Part shown: positions 7,401 through 14,950 of the stretch, one piece after another
How the letters are laid out: each line of letters begins with the position of its first letter
How positions within the stretch are numbered: position 1 is the stretch's first letter
NCBI GenBank assembly: GCA_047622145.1
Contig: JBLHMO010000055.1
Span: forward strand, 1 to 19,991
DNA length: 19,991 nt
Reading direction: 5' to 3'
Source of the DNA: Litorivivens sp047622145
GTDB lineage: Bacteria; Pseudomonadota; Gammaproteobacteria; Pseudomonadales; Spongiibacteraceae
Translations under genes and position numbers: made by a program
Notes under the pieces: model-generated
What the model was told of the DNA's origin: nothing
Databases searched by the model: none
What the model saw: the letters and a program-made list of their open reading frames with translations, nothing else

Positions 7401-7424
7401 GACCATACGGTCCCTGATTAATCA
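7401..7424. promoter_or_regulatory. Two adjacent palindromes in the SRPBCC/SDR divergent spacer
   Basis: GACCATACGGTC (7401-7412, arms GACC/GGTC) and TGATTAATCA (7415-7424, perfect) lie side by side between divergent genes. Their size and place suit an operator, for example for a TetR-type regulator such as the one at 12594. I found no second copy before that gene, so the link is a guess. Confidence 0.35.
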
Positions 7425-7450
7425 CCTAAAATGAATAGCCGAGAGCCACC

Positions 7451-8296
7451 GTGGAAGAATTTACCCGTAAAGTAGCCGTGATAACCGGCGCCGCCAGCGG
7501 TATCGGGCTGGAATTGGCCAGAGCGCTCGCCGAACAGGGCACAAAACTAGTACTGGCAGACATTGAAACCAGCGCACTCGAAGCCGCTGCACGCGAGATG
7601 GGGAAGCTTACTGAAACCGCGTATCAGGTCTGCGACGTCAGTCAGGCCGACAGCGTCGAAGCGCTGGCCGACTTCGCCGAATCAAGGTTTGGTGCCATTC
7701 ACCTAGTGTGTAACAACGCCGGCGTGTTTACCGGTGGCCAACTGTGGGAAGCTACCCTCGATGACTACCAATGGCTCCTGAATGTAAACCTCTGGGGAGT
7801 TATCCATGGCATTCGCAGCTTTGTCCCGCGACTGGCCCAGCACGGTGAGCCCGCCTACATACTGAACACAGCGTCGATGGCCGCAGTGACCAGCATGCCC
7901 TATTCTGGAATATACAATATGAGCAAACACGCGGTACTGGCGCTCAGCGAATCGCTGTACCATGAGCTCAGCTTTACTCATCCTCAGATCGGTGTTAGCT
8001 GCCTGTGTCCGGAAATGTTTAACACCGGCATTGCCAATGCCGAACGCAACCGCCCAAGCTCACTGGCCACAGTCAACCCTAGCGATAGCCGCGCCGCTGC
8101 CGAGCAGGCTATACAAGATGGCGTCAAATCCGGCAAGCACCCGCGGGAAGTGGCACAACGGGCACTACAGGCCATACGCGACAAGCAGTTTTACATACTC
8201 TCCGAAGACGCTTGGCGAAAAACCGCGCATACGCGACTGGACGACATTCGACTGGGGCGGAACCCCACTTTTGACCCGCCGATTGAGCAAGACTAA
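7451..8296 (+). CDS. SDR-family NAD(P)-dependent oxidoreductase
   Basis: 281 residues, classical short-chain dehydrogenase/reductase. A Rossmann motif TGAASGIG is at 12-19, an acidic Asp37 after strand 2 (LVLADIE) points to NAD(H) preference, and CNNAG is at 87-91. Catalytic residues are Ser142, Tyr155 and Lys159 (YNMSK). The start is GTG 7451 with GAGAG five bases upstream; no in-frame ATG serves better. The C-terminus extends past the core with an Arg/Lys-rich helix (HPREVAQRALQAIRDKQFY), as in SDRs from degradation clusters. It is followed after 44 bases by the GMC oxidoreductase in the same direction. The likely role is oxidation of a secondary alcohol or reduction of a ketone; the substrate is unknown. 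Confidence 0.93.
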   Translation: MEEFTRKVAVITGAASGIGLELARALAEQGTKLVLADIETSALEAAAREMGKLTETAYQVCDVSQADSVEALADFAESRFGAIHLVCNNAGVFTGGQLWEATLDDYQWLLNVNLWGVIHGIRSFVPRLAQHGEPAYILNTASMAAVTSMPYSGIYNMSKHAVLALSESLYHELSFTHPQIGVSCLCPEMFNTGIANAERNRPSSLATVNPSDSRAAAEQAIQDGVKSGKHPREVAQRALQAIRDKQFYILSEDAWRKTAHTRLDDIRLGRNPTFDPPIEQD

Positions 8297-8340
8297 ATTG
8301 GAAAATTCACGGCCCCTGCACCCTATAAGGCACAGCACCT

Positions 8341-9954
8341 ATGACAGATAAGAGCACCACGGAAATTTACGACTACATCATTGTTGGCGCAGGATCCGCA
8401 GGCTGTGCGCTAGCAAACCGCCTCAGCCGGGAAGCGAGCCGCCGTGTATTGCTACTGGAAGCCGGTGGCAAAGACAACAATCCCATGGTGCATATCCCGC
8501 TGGGATTTGCCTTTACCATGAAAGATCCCAAATCCAGCTGGTGCTACAAAACCGAGCCGGAGCCGAATATGAACGACCGTGAAATGGACTGGCCACGCGG
8601 CAAGCTGCTGGGCGGCTCCAGTTCCATCAACGGTATGGTTTACATCCGCGGCCAAAAACAGGACTACGACGAATGGGCTGCCCAGGGAAACCGAGGTTGG
8701 TCCTTTGACGAACTGCTGCCCTACTTCCGGCGTTCAGAGCACAACGTTCGTGGAACCGACCACTACCACGGCATCGGCGGCCACCTTTGGGTTGACGAAG
8801 CTGCTGACAAAATGGAGCTTGCCCAACTCTACATTCAGGCCGGAATTGAATCAGGTATTCCTTACAATGAAGACTTCAACGGCGAAAATCAGGAAGGCAT
8901 TGGCTATTACCAACTGAACATTAAGGACGGTATGCGCCAGAGCACTGCCAAAACTTTTCTGGCCCAATGCAAAGACCGCCCCAATCTCGACATCCAAATC
9001 AATGCCCTCACTACCAAAATCGAATTTGAGGGCAAGAAAGCTGTCGCGATCAAGTATCGCCAGAACGGCAAAGAAAAACGGGCCCAATGCCGTGCCGAAA
9101 TTATTCTCTGTGGCGGCACCATCAATTCTCCGCAGCTACTAGAATTATCCGGCGTCGGGCGCGCTGAATTTTTACAGCAGATGGGCATCAAGCTGGTTCA
9201 CGATCTACCCGGTGTTGGCGAAAACCTACAGGATCACCTCACGGTGAATACCCAGTGTTCGCTTACCGGTGTGCCCACCTTTCACGACGAACTCAAACCT
9301 CTAGGCCTGATAAAAAACCTTGCGAAACTCGCATTCAAACGCAAAGGCCTATTGATTCACCCGGCATCGCAGGTCGGCGCCTTTTTCAAGACACGTGATG
9401 ACCTTGAACGCCCGGATGCGCAAATACATTTCACCCCGGCCGCGGGTGAGCCCGATGAAAACGGCCGCATCAATCCACTACCTGGCACTACGGCAACGGT
9501 TTGCTATTTACAGCCGACCAGCCGCGGCTCAGTGCATATAAAAGCACGCAATCCGGAAACACACCCGGCCATTCGCGCCAATTACCTTGCCACTGACCAT
9601 GATATTCAACGCACCATTGCCGCCGTGCAAAAAACTCGCGCAATATACGATGCCCCTACACTCAAGAAATATCACCGCGGCGAACTCCAACCCGGTCCGC
9701 AAGCTGATACCGACGAAAAAGTATTGGCACATATTCGCGCCATTGGCGAATCCGTTTATCACCCGGTCGGCACCTGCAAAATGGGCAAAGACGACATGGC
9801 GGTGGTTGACGATCGCTTGCGTGTGCACGGCATCGAAAACCTGCGCATAGCTGACGGTTCGATTATGCCCACAATCTTATCCGGCAACACCAATGCCACC
9901 TGCGTTTTGATCGGCGAACGTTGCGCCGATTTCATTCTGAATAACGAAGACTAG
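8341..9954 (+). CDS. GMC-family FAD-dependent alcohol dehydrogenase (choline dehydrogenase-like)
   Basis: 537 residues, full length for the family. The FAD-binding motif YIIVGAGSAGCALANRLS is near residue 12. GMC signature 1 is KLLGGSSSINGMVYIRG (about 88-104). GMC signature 2 is GGTINSPQLLELSGVG (about 258-273). The catalytic pair is His474 (YHPVGTCKMG) and Asn518 (SGNTNAT). The enzyme oxidises an alcohol to an aldehyde using FAD, passing electrons to oxygen or a quinone. Despite usual annotation as choline dehydrogenase, no betaine genes are nearby. The ALDH directly downstream suggests an alcohol-aldehyde-acid sequence on some other, probably hydrophobic, substrate. Its TAG stop is part of the ribosome-binding site of the ALDH gene. 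No signal peptide is seen. Confidence 0.95.
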   Translation: MTDKSTTEIYDYIIVGAGSAGCALANRLSREASRRVLLLEAGGKDNNPMVHIPLGFAFTMKDPKSSWCYKTEPEPNMNDREMDWPRGKLLGGSSSINGMVYIRGQKQDYDEWAAQGNRGWSFDELLPYFRRSEHNVRGTDHYHGIGGHLWVDEAADKMELAQLYIQAGIESGIPYNEDFNGENQEGIGYYQLNIKDGMRQSTAKTFLAQCKDRPNLDIQINALTTKIEFEGKKAVAIKYRQNGKEKRAQCRAEIILCGGTINSPQLLELSGVGRAEFLQQMGIKLVHDLPGVGENLQDHLTVNTQCSLTGVPTFHDELKPLGLIKNLAKLAFKRKGLLIHPASQVGAFFKTRDDLERPDAQIHFTPAAGEPDENGRINPLPGTTATVCYLQPTSRGSVHIKARNPETHPAIRANYLATDHDIQRTIAAVQKTRAIYDAPTLKKYHRGELQPGPQADTDEKVLAHIRAIGESVYHPVGTCKMGKDDMAVVDDRLRVHGIENLRIADGSIMPTILSGNTNATCVLIGERCADFILNNED

Positions 9955-9957
9955 GAG
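9953..9957 (+). promoter_or_regulatory. Ribosome-binding site of the ALDH gene, overlapping the GMC stop
   Basis: AGGAG at 9953-9957 begins within the GMC stop codon (TAG 9952-9954) and lies six bases before the ALDH ATG at 9964. This supports one transcript and coupled translation of the two enzymes. Confidence 0.8.
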
Positions 9958-9963
9958 TTAGTA

Positions 9964-11412
9964 ATGAGCACTCAACCATCGATCGAAACCGTGATCACAC
10001 CCTTGCAAAATATTATGGACCTACAGCGCTCTGCGTTCGTGCGAGAAGGCGAAGTTGCATTGGAAACGCGCATCGACCGCATCAATCGCTGTATAGCGAT
10101 GTTGGTAGATCATCAAACCGAGATTTGCGATGCGATCAATGAAGACTTCGGTTGCCGATCGCGCCACGTCACACTCATGACCGACATCTTCACCTCGGTG
10201 GGCTCGCTCAAGTTTGTCAAAAAGAACCTCAAAAAGTGGATGAAGCCCGAAAAACGCAAAGCGCCGGTGCCCATGAATTTGTTTGGCGCTACCGCCAGAA
10301 TCCATTATCAACCTAAAGGCGTTGTCGGCATCATGACGCCGTGGAATGTACCGGTAAATATGATTTTCAGCCCACTTGCCGACGCCATCGGTGCGGGCAA
10401 CCGAGTCATGTTAAAGCCCTCAGAGTTCACGCCTAAAACCGCCGAAGTCATGCAAAAATTGTTTCGTGAGTATTTCGAAGACAGTGAAATTTGCATTGTT
10501 ACCGGTGGCGCAGAAGTCGGCGCTGCTTTCAGCACGCTGGCCTTCGACCATCTTATATTCACCGGTGCCACCAGCATCGGCAAACTGGTGATGAAAGCGG
10601 CCGCCGAAAACCTGACGCCGGTTACGCTTGAACTGGGCGGAAAATCTCCGGTTATTGTTTCCGACAGCGGTAATCTGGAAGAGTATGCAGAGAAAATTAT
10701 AGCAGGAAAGTCCATGAATTCCGGCCAGTTGTGTATCTCACCAGATTACTGTTTTGTCCCCGCAAGCCGGTTGGAAGCCTTTCTCACGACCTGCAAAAGC
10801 ACCATTAAAACACTGTTCCCCACTATCGCCGATAACGCCGACTTTGTGTCGGTCGTTAACGAGCGGCATTTTGATCGAGTCAAAAACTATATCGACGAAG
10901 CCAAGGAATCTGGTGCGCGGGTCATTGAATTGAACCCCGCTAATGAAGATTGGAGCGACCGCAGCCGCCACAAAATTCCGCTGCATATCATCGTTGAACC
11001 CAGCGACGAATTGAAGTGCATGCAGGATGAAGTTTTTGGGCCTGTGCTGAATATCAAAACCTACCGCACGATTGATGAGTGCCTTGAGTTTATCGCCAAA
11101 CGTCCGCGGCCATTAGCCATGTACTATTTTGGCAAAGACAAGATCGAACGCGAACACGTGTTGGCAAATTCTATTGCCGGTGGCGTAACGGTTAACGACA
11201 TTGCCATGCACGTTGCCTGTGACGACATGCCCTTCGGTGGCGTCGGCAGCAGTGGAATAGGAAACTACCGAGGCTTTGAAGGCTTTCGCACCTTTAGCCA
11301 TTCGAAATCAGTATTTACTCAGGGCTTTGTCAACCTGGCAAAACTCGCCGGCACCTTGCCACCCTACAGCGATAAAATCGACAAAATGATGGCACAGCAG
11401 ATTAAGAAATAG
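9964..11412 (+). CDS. Aldehyde dehydrogenase, coniferyl-aldehyde-dehydrogenase-like
   Basis: 482 residues. ALDH hallmarks are TPWNVPVN with Asn128, NRVMLKPSEFTPKTAE, FTGATSIGK for cofactor binding, Glu223 in LELGGKSPVI, and nucleophile Cys257 in SGQLCISPDY. The short form (about 480 residues), the LQRSAFVREGE N-terminus and the C-terminal tail KLAGTLPPYSDK match the coniferyl aldehyde dehydrogenase (CALDH) subgroup. This subgroup oxidises aromatic, terpenoid or fatty aldehydes to acids with NAD(P)+. It is tightly linked to the GMC gene (9 bases between them), so the two very likely act in sequence. The substrate cannot be assigned from sequence. Cytoplasmic. Confidence 0.93.
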   Translation: MSTQPSIETVITPLQNIMDLQRSAFVREGEVALETRIDRINRCIAMLVDHQTEICDAINEDFGCRSRHVTLMTDIFTSVGSLKFVKKNLKKWMKPEKRKAPVPMNLFGATARIHYQPKGVVGIMTPWNVPVNMIFSPLADAIGAGNRVMLKPSEFTPKTAEVMQKLFREYFEDSEICIVTGGAEVGAAFSTLAFDHLIFTGATSIGKLVMKAAAENLTPVTLELGGKSPVIVSDSGNLEEYAEKIIAGKSMNSGQLCISPDYCFVPASRLEAFLTTCKSTIKTLFPTIADNADFVSVVNERHFDRVKNYIDEAKESGARVIELNPANEDWSDRSRHKIPLHIIVEPSDELKCMQDEVFGPVLNIKTYRTIDECLEFIAKRPRPLAMYYFGKDKIEREHVLANSIAGGVTVNDIAMHVACDDMPFGGVGSSGIGNYRGFEGFRTFSHSKSVFTQGFVNLAKLAGTLPPYSDKIDKMMAQQIKK

Positions 11413-11417
11413 CGCTC

Positions 11418-11453
11418 ACTGAGTGTCGCGCTTTAACGAGTGCAGCACTCAGT
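11418..11453. terminator. Inverted repeat between convergent ALDH and LLM genes
   Basis: ACTGAGTG (11418-11425) and CACTCAGT (11446-11453) are perfect 8-bp arms around a 20-base loop, just after the ALDH stop and before the stop of the convergent gene. The loop is long and there is no clear T-tract, so it is a moderate terminator candidate. Confidence 0.45.
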
Positions 11454-11487
11454 CCTCAGCGGCTGCCCTCACAAGATAGCGCGCAGC

Positions 11488-12513
11488 CTAGTCCGTTCGT
11501 CCACTCAAGCGCTTTAGTTCGGCAATGATACCGGGCCACACTTCTGGCGCTGAATGGTAGGGTGCGTAAATGCTTAGTCTGTCCGCATCAGCACCGTACT
11601 TTTCGAAGAGTTGTCCGGCAATGGTGTCGGGCTCACCCACAACAGCAAAAGCGCGAAGAAAATCATCATCGATAAGCTCCGCCATTTCCTGCCAGCGGCC
11701 TTCTTTAGACATATTGTTGAGCGCAGGATGCAGCCCCTCTAGGCCCACAGCCGCCATCGGCGGTGTATACGCCGGTGTGGAGCCATAAAAGGCCAGCAAG
11801 CCCTTAACCGCGGCTTTGGCCGCCTCAAATTCCTGCTCATTACTGCCCGTTACGCAAATCGCTGCAACCTGCAGGAGAAAGTCACTGCGTGAGCGCCCGC
11901 TTTTTTGCAATCCCCGTTCGACTGCAGGCAGTTGCTGCTCTCGGACAAAAGGTAAGGTATTGAAGGGGTGTACGATCAAGCCATCGGCAACTTCTCCAGC
12001 GACCTCGGTCATTCTGGGGCCCAGTGCGCCTAATAGAATCGGCGGCACACCGTGCTCCAATGGGCCGGGGTTGAACATCGGGGTCATCAACGTATGTCGG
12101 TAAAAACGGCCGTCAAAATTCAGTCTCGTTCCGTTCTGAAAGCAGTCGAAAAAAGCTTTCACGGCCTGAATATACTCGCGCATACGCGGCGCTGGCGGGT
12201 CGAAATCCAGACCAAAGCGCTTCTCGATATGCGTCTTAATCTGGGGCCCGATCCCGAGCATGAATTTGCCCTTGGAGTAGCGCTGTAAATCGAAGGCTTG
12301 ATAGGCAATATGCGAAGGGTTACGAGGAAAGGCAACGGCAATACCGGTCGCTATATCTAGCTCCGGTCGCGCCTGAGATGCCAACACCAGCGGGAAAAAG
12401 GGGTCGCGGCTGCCTTCCAAAGTATAAATGCCGTCGTAGCCAGCATCGGCAATACGTTGTGCCTCTTCACTTGCTGTGTCCATATCCGCGTAAAACGGGC
12501 CATCTATTTTCAT
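11488..12513 (-). CDS. LLM-class flavin/F420-type oxidoreductase
   Basis: 341 residues from the ATG at 12513 (MKIDGPFYADMD), preceded by GAGAG. A longer reading back to 12771 is unlikely: it gives 86 residues of unrelated Cys/Trp-rich sequence and overlaps the divergent TetR gene. A luciferase-like TIM barrel is indicated by AQRIADAGYDGIYTLEG, LDIATGIAVAFPRNPSHIAYQAFDL, KFMLGIGPQIKTHIEKRFG, PPILLGALGPRMTEVAGEVADG and a C-terminal FAVVGEPDTIAGQL. This fits the subgroup usually annotated as probable F420-dependent oxidoreductase (MSMEG_2256-like). Whether the cofactor is F420 or FMN cannot be read. Oxidation or monooxygenation of a small organic substrate is expected. It is divergent from a TetR regulator, which probably controls it. 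Confidence 0.9.
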   Translation of the reverse strand: MKIDGPFYADMDTASEEAQRIADAGYDGIYTLEGSRDPFFPLVLASQARPELDIATGIAVAFPRNPSHIAYQAFDLQRYSKGKFMLGIGPQIKTHIEKRFGLDFDPPAPRMREYIQAVKAFFDCFQNGTRLNFDGRFYRHTLMTPMFNPGPLEHGVPPILLGALGPRMTEVAGEVADGLIVHPFNTLPFVREQQLPAVERGLQKSGRSRSDFLLQVAAICVTGSNEQEFEAAKAAVKGLLAFYGSTPAYTPPMAAVGLEGLHPALNNMSKEGRWQEMAELIDDDFLRAFAVVGEPDTIAGQLFEKYGADADRLSIYAPYHSAPEVWPGIIAELKRLSGRTD

Positions 12514-12544
12514 GCACACGACTCTCTCGATAAAAAACCACTCG

Positions 12545-12573
12545 ATAATTTCACTATCCATTCGTATTGTCAA
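12545..12573 (-). promoter_or_regulatory. Sigma70-type promoter of the LLM gene
   Basis: On the minus strand TTGACA (12568-12573, perfect -35) and AATTAT (12545-12550, 4 of 6 for -10) are separated by exactly 17 bases. This is about 30 bases upstream of the ATG at 12513. The octamer CTCGATAA occurs at 12541-12548 (over the -10) and again at 12526-12533 (near the transcription start) and may be a regulator site. Confidence 0.6.
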
Positions 12574-12593
12574 ATTACACTTAAGACAGTAGA

Positions 12594-13259
12594 GTGACAC
12601 TCCCCATTCAACGAGACGGGACATTGACAGAATCCAACAACCTGCGCACGCAACGCCGGGAACGCACGCGCAAGAAAATTCTGCTATCAGCGGTTCGTAT
12701 TTTTGCCGAACTTGGATTCGACGCCGCGTCAATGGGCACCATCGCCAGCCGCGCTGGAATGAAAAAGGCATTGGTTCAATACCACTTCGAAACCAAGCTA
12801 AACCTGTGGCAGGAATCCGTTAATTTACTCTGGGATGAAATGCACAACCTCGCTGACGGATTGCCTAAGCTGGAAAACTGCCCCTCTATCGAACTAGAGC
12901 ACAATCAGATTCGCGAGGCCTTTCGAGCCATTATTCGTTTTGCCAAAAAACATCCCGACTGGGTTGGCATCATGTTCCGTGAGGCCGCGACACCAGGCCC
13001 AAGACTAGACTGGCTGGTGGAGACCCACCTGAAAAAAGATATCAGCGACGGCATCAAATTTGTCACCCTTGCTCAATCCCACGACTTACTGCCGGCCGGC
13101 TCAGCCCTGCACATATTACATATCATCTCCGGAGCATTGACCTACATCCTGCTGGTTGCACCCCTGACTAAGCGGGCCACCGGGGTCGATTTAACGGTTG
13201 ACGACTCGCTCGACACCACCGTCGATATGTTGCTGACGATGCTGAACCCAGCGCGCTGA
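12594..13259 (+). CDS. TetR/AcrR-family transcriptional regulator
   Basis: 221 residues from GTG 12594. TTG 12624 (giving MTESNNLRTQRRERTRKK) is an equally good start, with GAG nine bases upstream, so the first ten residues are uncertain. The DNA-binding domain is clear: TRKKILLSAVRIFAELGFDA, SMGTIASRAGMKKALVQYHF (helix-turn-helix), then ETKLNLWQESV. The C-terminal ligand/dimer domain follows (AFRAIIRFAKKHPDW, LHIISGALTYILLVAP). It is divergent from the LLM gene (80 bases between starts) and probably represses it and perhaps the SDR-GMC-ALDH genes. The effector is unknown. Confidence 0.92.
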   Translation: MTLPIQRDGTLTESNNLRTQRRERTRKKILLSAVRIFAELGFDAASMGTIASRAGMKKALVQYHFETKLNLWQESVNLLWDEMHNLADGLPKLENCPSIELEHNQIREAFRAIIRFAKKHPDWVGIMFREAATPGPRLDWLVETHLKKDISDGIKFVTLAQSHDLLPAGSALHILHIISGALTYILLVAPLTKRATGVDLTVDDSLDTTVDMLLTMLNPAR

Positions 13260-13308
13260 ACACCGCACTTCTGCCCCTTAGCGTTCTAGAAGAACACCAC
13301 TCAAAAAA

Positions 13309-14073
13309 CTACTTCTCCAGGAATTGAAAGACCAGCGTATTGAAAGCGGCGGGCTTCTCCGCATGCAGCCAATGGCCAGTGTCAGTGATAACGTTCAGCT
13401 GATGCGCAGGAAACAATCGCTGCATCGCGGTCCCGTGCGATGTTTGGATATAGGCTGAATTTTCGCCCTTAATAAATAGCGTCGGCCCCTGAAATGATAC
13501 GCCATCGGGTGCTTGGCACAGATCCTCATAGCAATGATTTATCGCATCAAGGTTGAGCTTCCAGCGCCAACCACCGTTATCGTTGCGCGCCAAATTCTTT
13601 AATAGAAACTGACGTACGCCCAATTCCTCTTCAGCCTGCGCCAGCAGCGCGTCGGCTTCCGATCGACTTTTGAGGGCGCGCAAGTCGACACTGCACATAG
13701 CGGCAAGAGTCGCGTTGTGATGCGGCTTGTACGCTACCGGTGCGATATCGGCAACAACAAGGTGGCTTACGCAATCGGGCCAACGCAGGGCAAACTGCAT
13801 TGCGACCTTGCCTCCCAGAGAATGCCCTAAAAACGCGGCACGACTGACGTTGAGATGGGACAGCAGGCGGTGGATGTCCGCAGCCATTTCCATAAGACTC
13901 ATGCTATCTAGGTGAAAAGATGCGCCGTGGTTGCGTAAATCAACCCGAAATACCCGATAGTGCGGCGCCAGCGCGTTCGCTAACTGAGTCAGGTTGCTGG
14001 CCGACCCAAATAAACCGTGCAGTAAGATCACCGAACGCTCGCCCTGCCCGGATTCAAGATAATTCAATTGCAT
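13309..14073 (-). CDS. Alpha/beta-fold hydrolase, YbfF-like esterase
   Basis: 254 residues from ATG 14073 (MQLNYLESGQG), chosen because AGGA lies six bases upstream and the length equals E. coli YbfF. An upstream ATG at 14127 would only add an unconserved tail. Family features are VILLHGLFGSASN (oxyanion hole region), VDLRNHGASF, nucleophile Ser85 in GHSLGG, and catalytic His234 in DTGHWLHAEKP. The YbfF subgroup cleaves short-chain acyl esters, including acyl-CoA-type substrates in vitro. The gene is cytoplasmic, divergent from an unknown lipoprotein, and convergent with the TetR gene. Confidence 0.9.
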   Translation of the reverse strand: MQLNYLESGQGERSVILLHGLFGSASNLTQLANALAPHYRVFRVDLRNHGASFHLDSMSLMEMAADIHRLLSHLNVSRAAFLGHSLGGKVAMQFALRWPDCVSHLVVADIAPVAYKPHHNATLAAMCSVDLRALKSRSEADALLAQAEEELGVRQFLLKNLARNDNGGWRWKLNLDAINHCYEDLCQAPDGVSFQGPTLFIKGENSAYIQTSHGTAMQRLFPAHQLNVITDTGHWLHAEKPAAFNTLVFQFLEK

Positions 14074-14099
14074 AAAATTCCTGTTTACTTCTCTTAGAC

Positions 14100-14124
14100 T
14101 GGGGTGATTGGTAGAATTACCCCA
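14100..14124. promoter_or_regulatory. Near-perfect 25-bp palindrome in the esterase/lipoprotein spacer
   Basis: TGGGGTGATT (14100-14109) and AATTACCCCA (14115-14124) are reverse complements except for one base, around a 5-base centre. The site sits midway between divergent starts at 14073 and 14147, a natural operator position. No regulator family can be named. Confidence 0.5.
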
Positions 14125-14146
14125 CAAATAATGTCTGGAGTCTTTC

Positions 14147-14950
14147 GTGCGTCTATTTTGGCTGGTACTCAGCGCCTTGTTAATCGCCTGTTCAACGGTA
14201 TCCTACAATGCTACCGTTTTTAACTATCACCACGAGCAAGACGCAATTGCTCAGCAGAACCCCAAAACGCTGCTGTTGGCCAGCGTCAATGTCAGCGGTG
14301 AGCCAACGCTGTCCATGTTACGAAATGTCACTGCGAAAATCGATGTAGAGGTGGTGGATCGTCTAAAAGGTGCCGGTTACAAAATGGCCCCGGCACATTT
14401 GTTCGATAATGCCTGGGATCAAGCGATATACACCTACGGCGACTTTTACGATCCAACTTCTGGCAAGGTTGACCGTCGCAACTGGCAGGCTGTGATGGCC
14501 CGCACACTGACCAGCCTGAAGCAAAGCGGGCTGGTCGATGCCGTAATCTTTACAGATTTAATTGCGCACGACGCCCAGCACAGCCCCGGCATGAATCATT
14601 ACGCCCGCTGGTATGGCGTTACCCGCAAACCCGCCACCCAAGGCGCCGGCTCAGGCGTACCTTTAGACTTTAACTGGTCGAAGACAATCAAAGCCGCCAG
14701 TCTTATCGTGACCATTTACGATCTTGATGGCAGGCCCTTGTTCGCGAGCCGTGGCGGTATTGATACCCTGTCGGCAATCGATATGCGTAAACCCCACCTT
14801 GGTTTTGTCCGCCGCGACAAAATGCTGAAAAACGCGGGCTTCATCGAAGAAGGTGTGCAACTTGCACTGCACCCTTTTATTCCGATGTCGCGCTACCCGG
14901 CTGTGAAGTCTGGCGACGATAAGTCAGAAGAAGTAGAAGCTGCTCAGTAA
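14147..14950 (+). CDS. Putative lipoprotein of unknown function
   Basis: 267 residues. Start GTG 14147 with TGGAG upstream. An N-terminal hydrophobic stretch ends in a lipobox LIAC (Cys15), so an envelope lipoprotein is expected. The body has an alternating strand/helix pattern: KTLLLASVNVSGE, VVDRLKGAGYKMAP, a strand near VDAVIFTDLIAHD, AASLIVTIYDLDGRPLFASRGGID, and a C-terminal HPFIPMSRYP. I do not recognise the family. The last 27 bases overlap, tail to tail, the end of the HupE-like gene on the other strand. An Asp/Glu/Lys-rich tail (SGDDKSEEVEAAQ) is encoded in that overlap. Confidence 0.8.
   Translation: MRLFWLVLSALLIACSTVSYNATVFNYHHEQDAIAQQNPKTLLLASVNVSGEPTLSMLRNVTAKIDVEVVDRLKGAGYKMAPAHLFDNAWDQAIYTYGDFYDPTSGKVDRRNWQAVMARTLTSLKQSGLVDAVIFTDLIAHDAQHSPGMNHYARWYGVTRKPATQGAGSGVPLDFNWSKTIKAASLIVTIYDLDGRPLFASRGGIDTLSAIDMRKPHLGFVRRDKMLKNAGFIEEGVQLALHPFIPMSRYPAVKSGDDKSEEVEAAQ

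Noticed and set aside
12514..12771. N-terminal extension of the LLM gene to 12771
   Set aside because: The added sequence is unlike the family and crosses the promoter and the divergent TetR start; ATG 12513 has a ribosome-binding site.
13283..13295. GTTCT-AGA-AGAAC inverted repeat between TetR and esterase as a terminator
   Set aside because: Only five base pairs, AT-containing, with no T-tract; likely chance.
14074..14127. N-terminal extension of the esterase to 14127
   Set aside because: It would cover the palindrome and adds an unconserved tail; ATG 14073 has AGGA at proper spacing.
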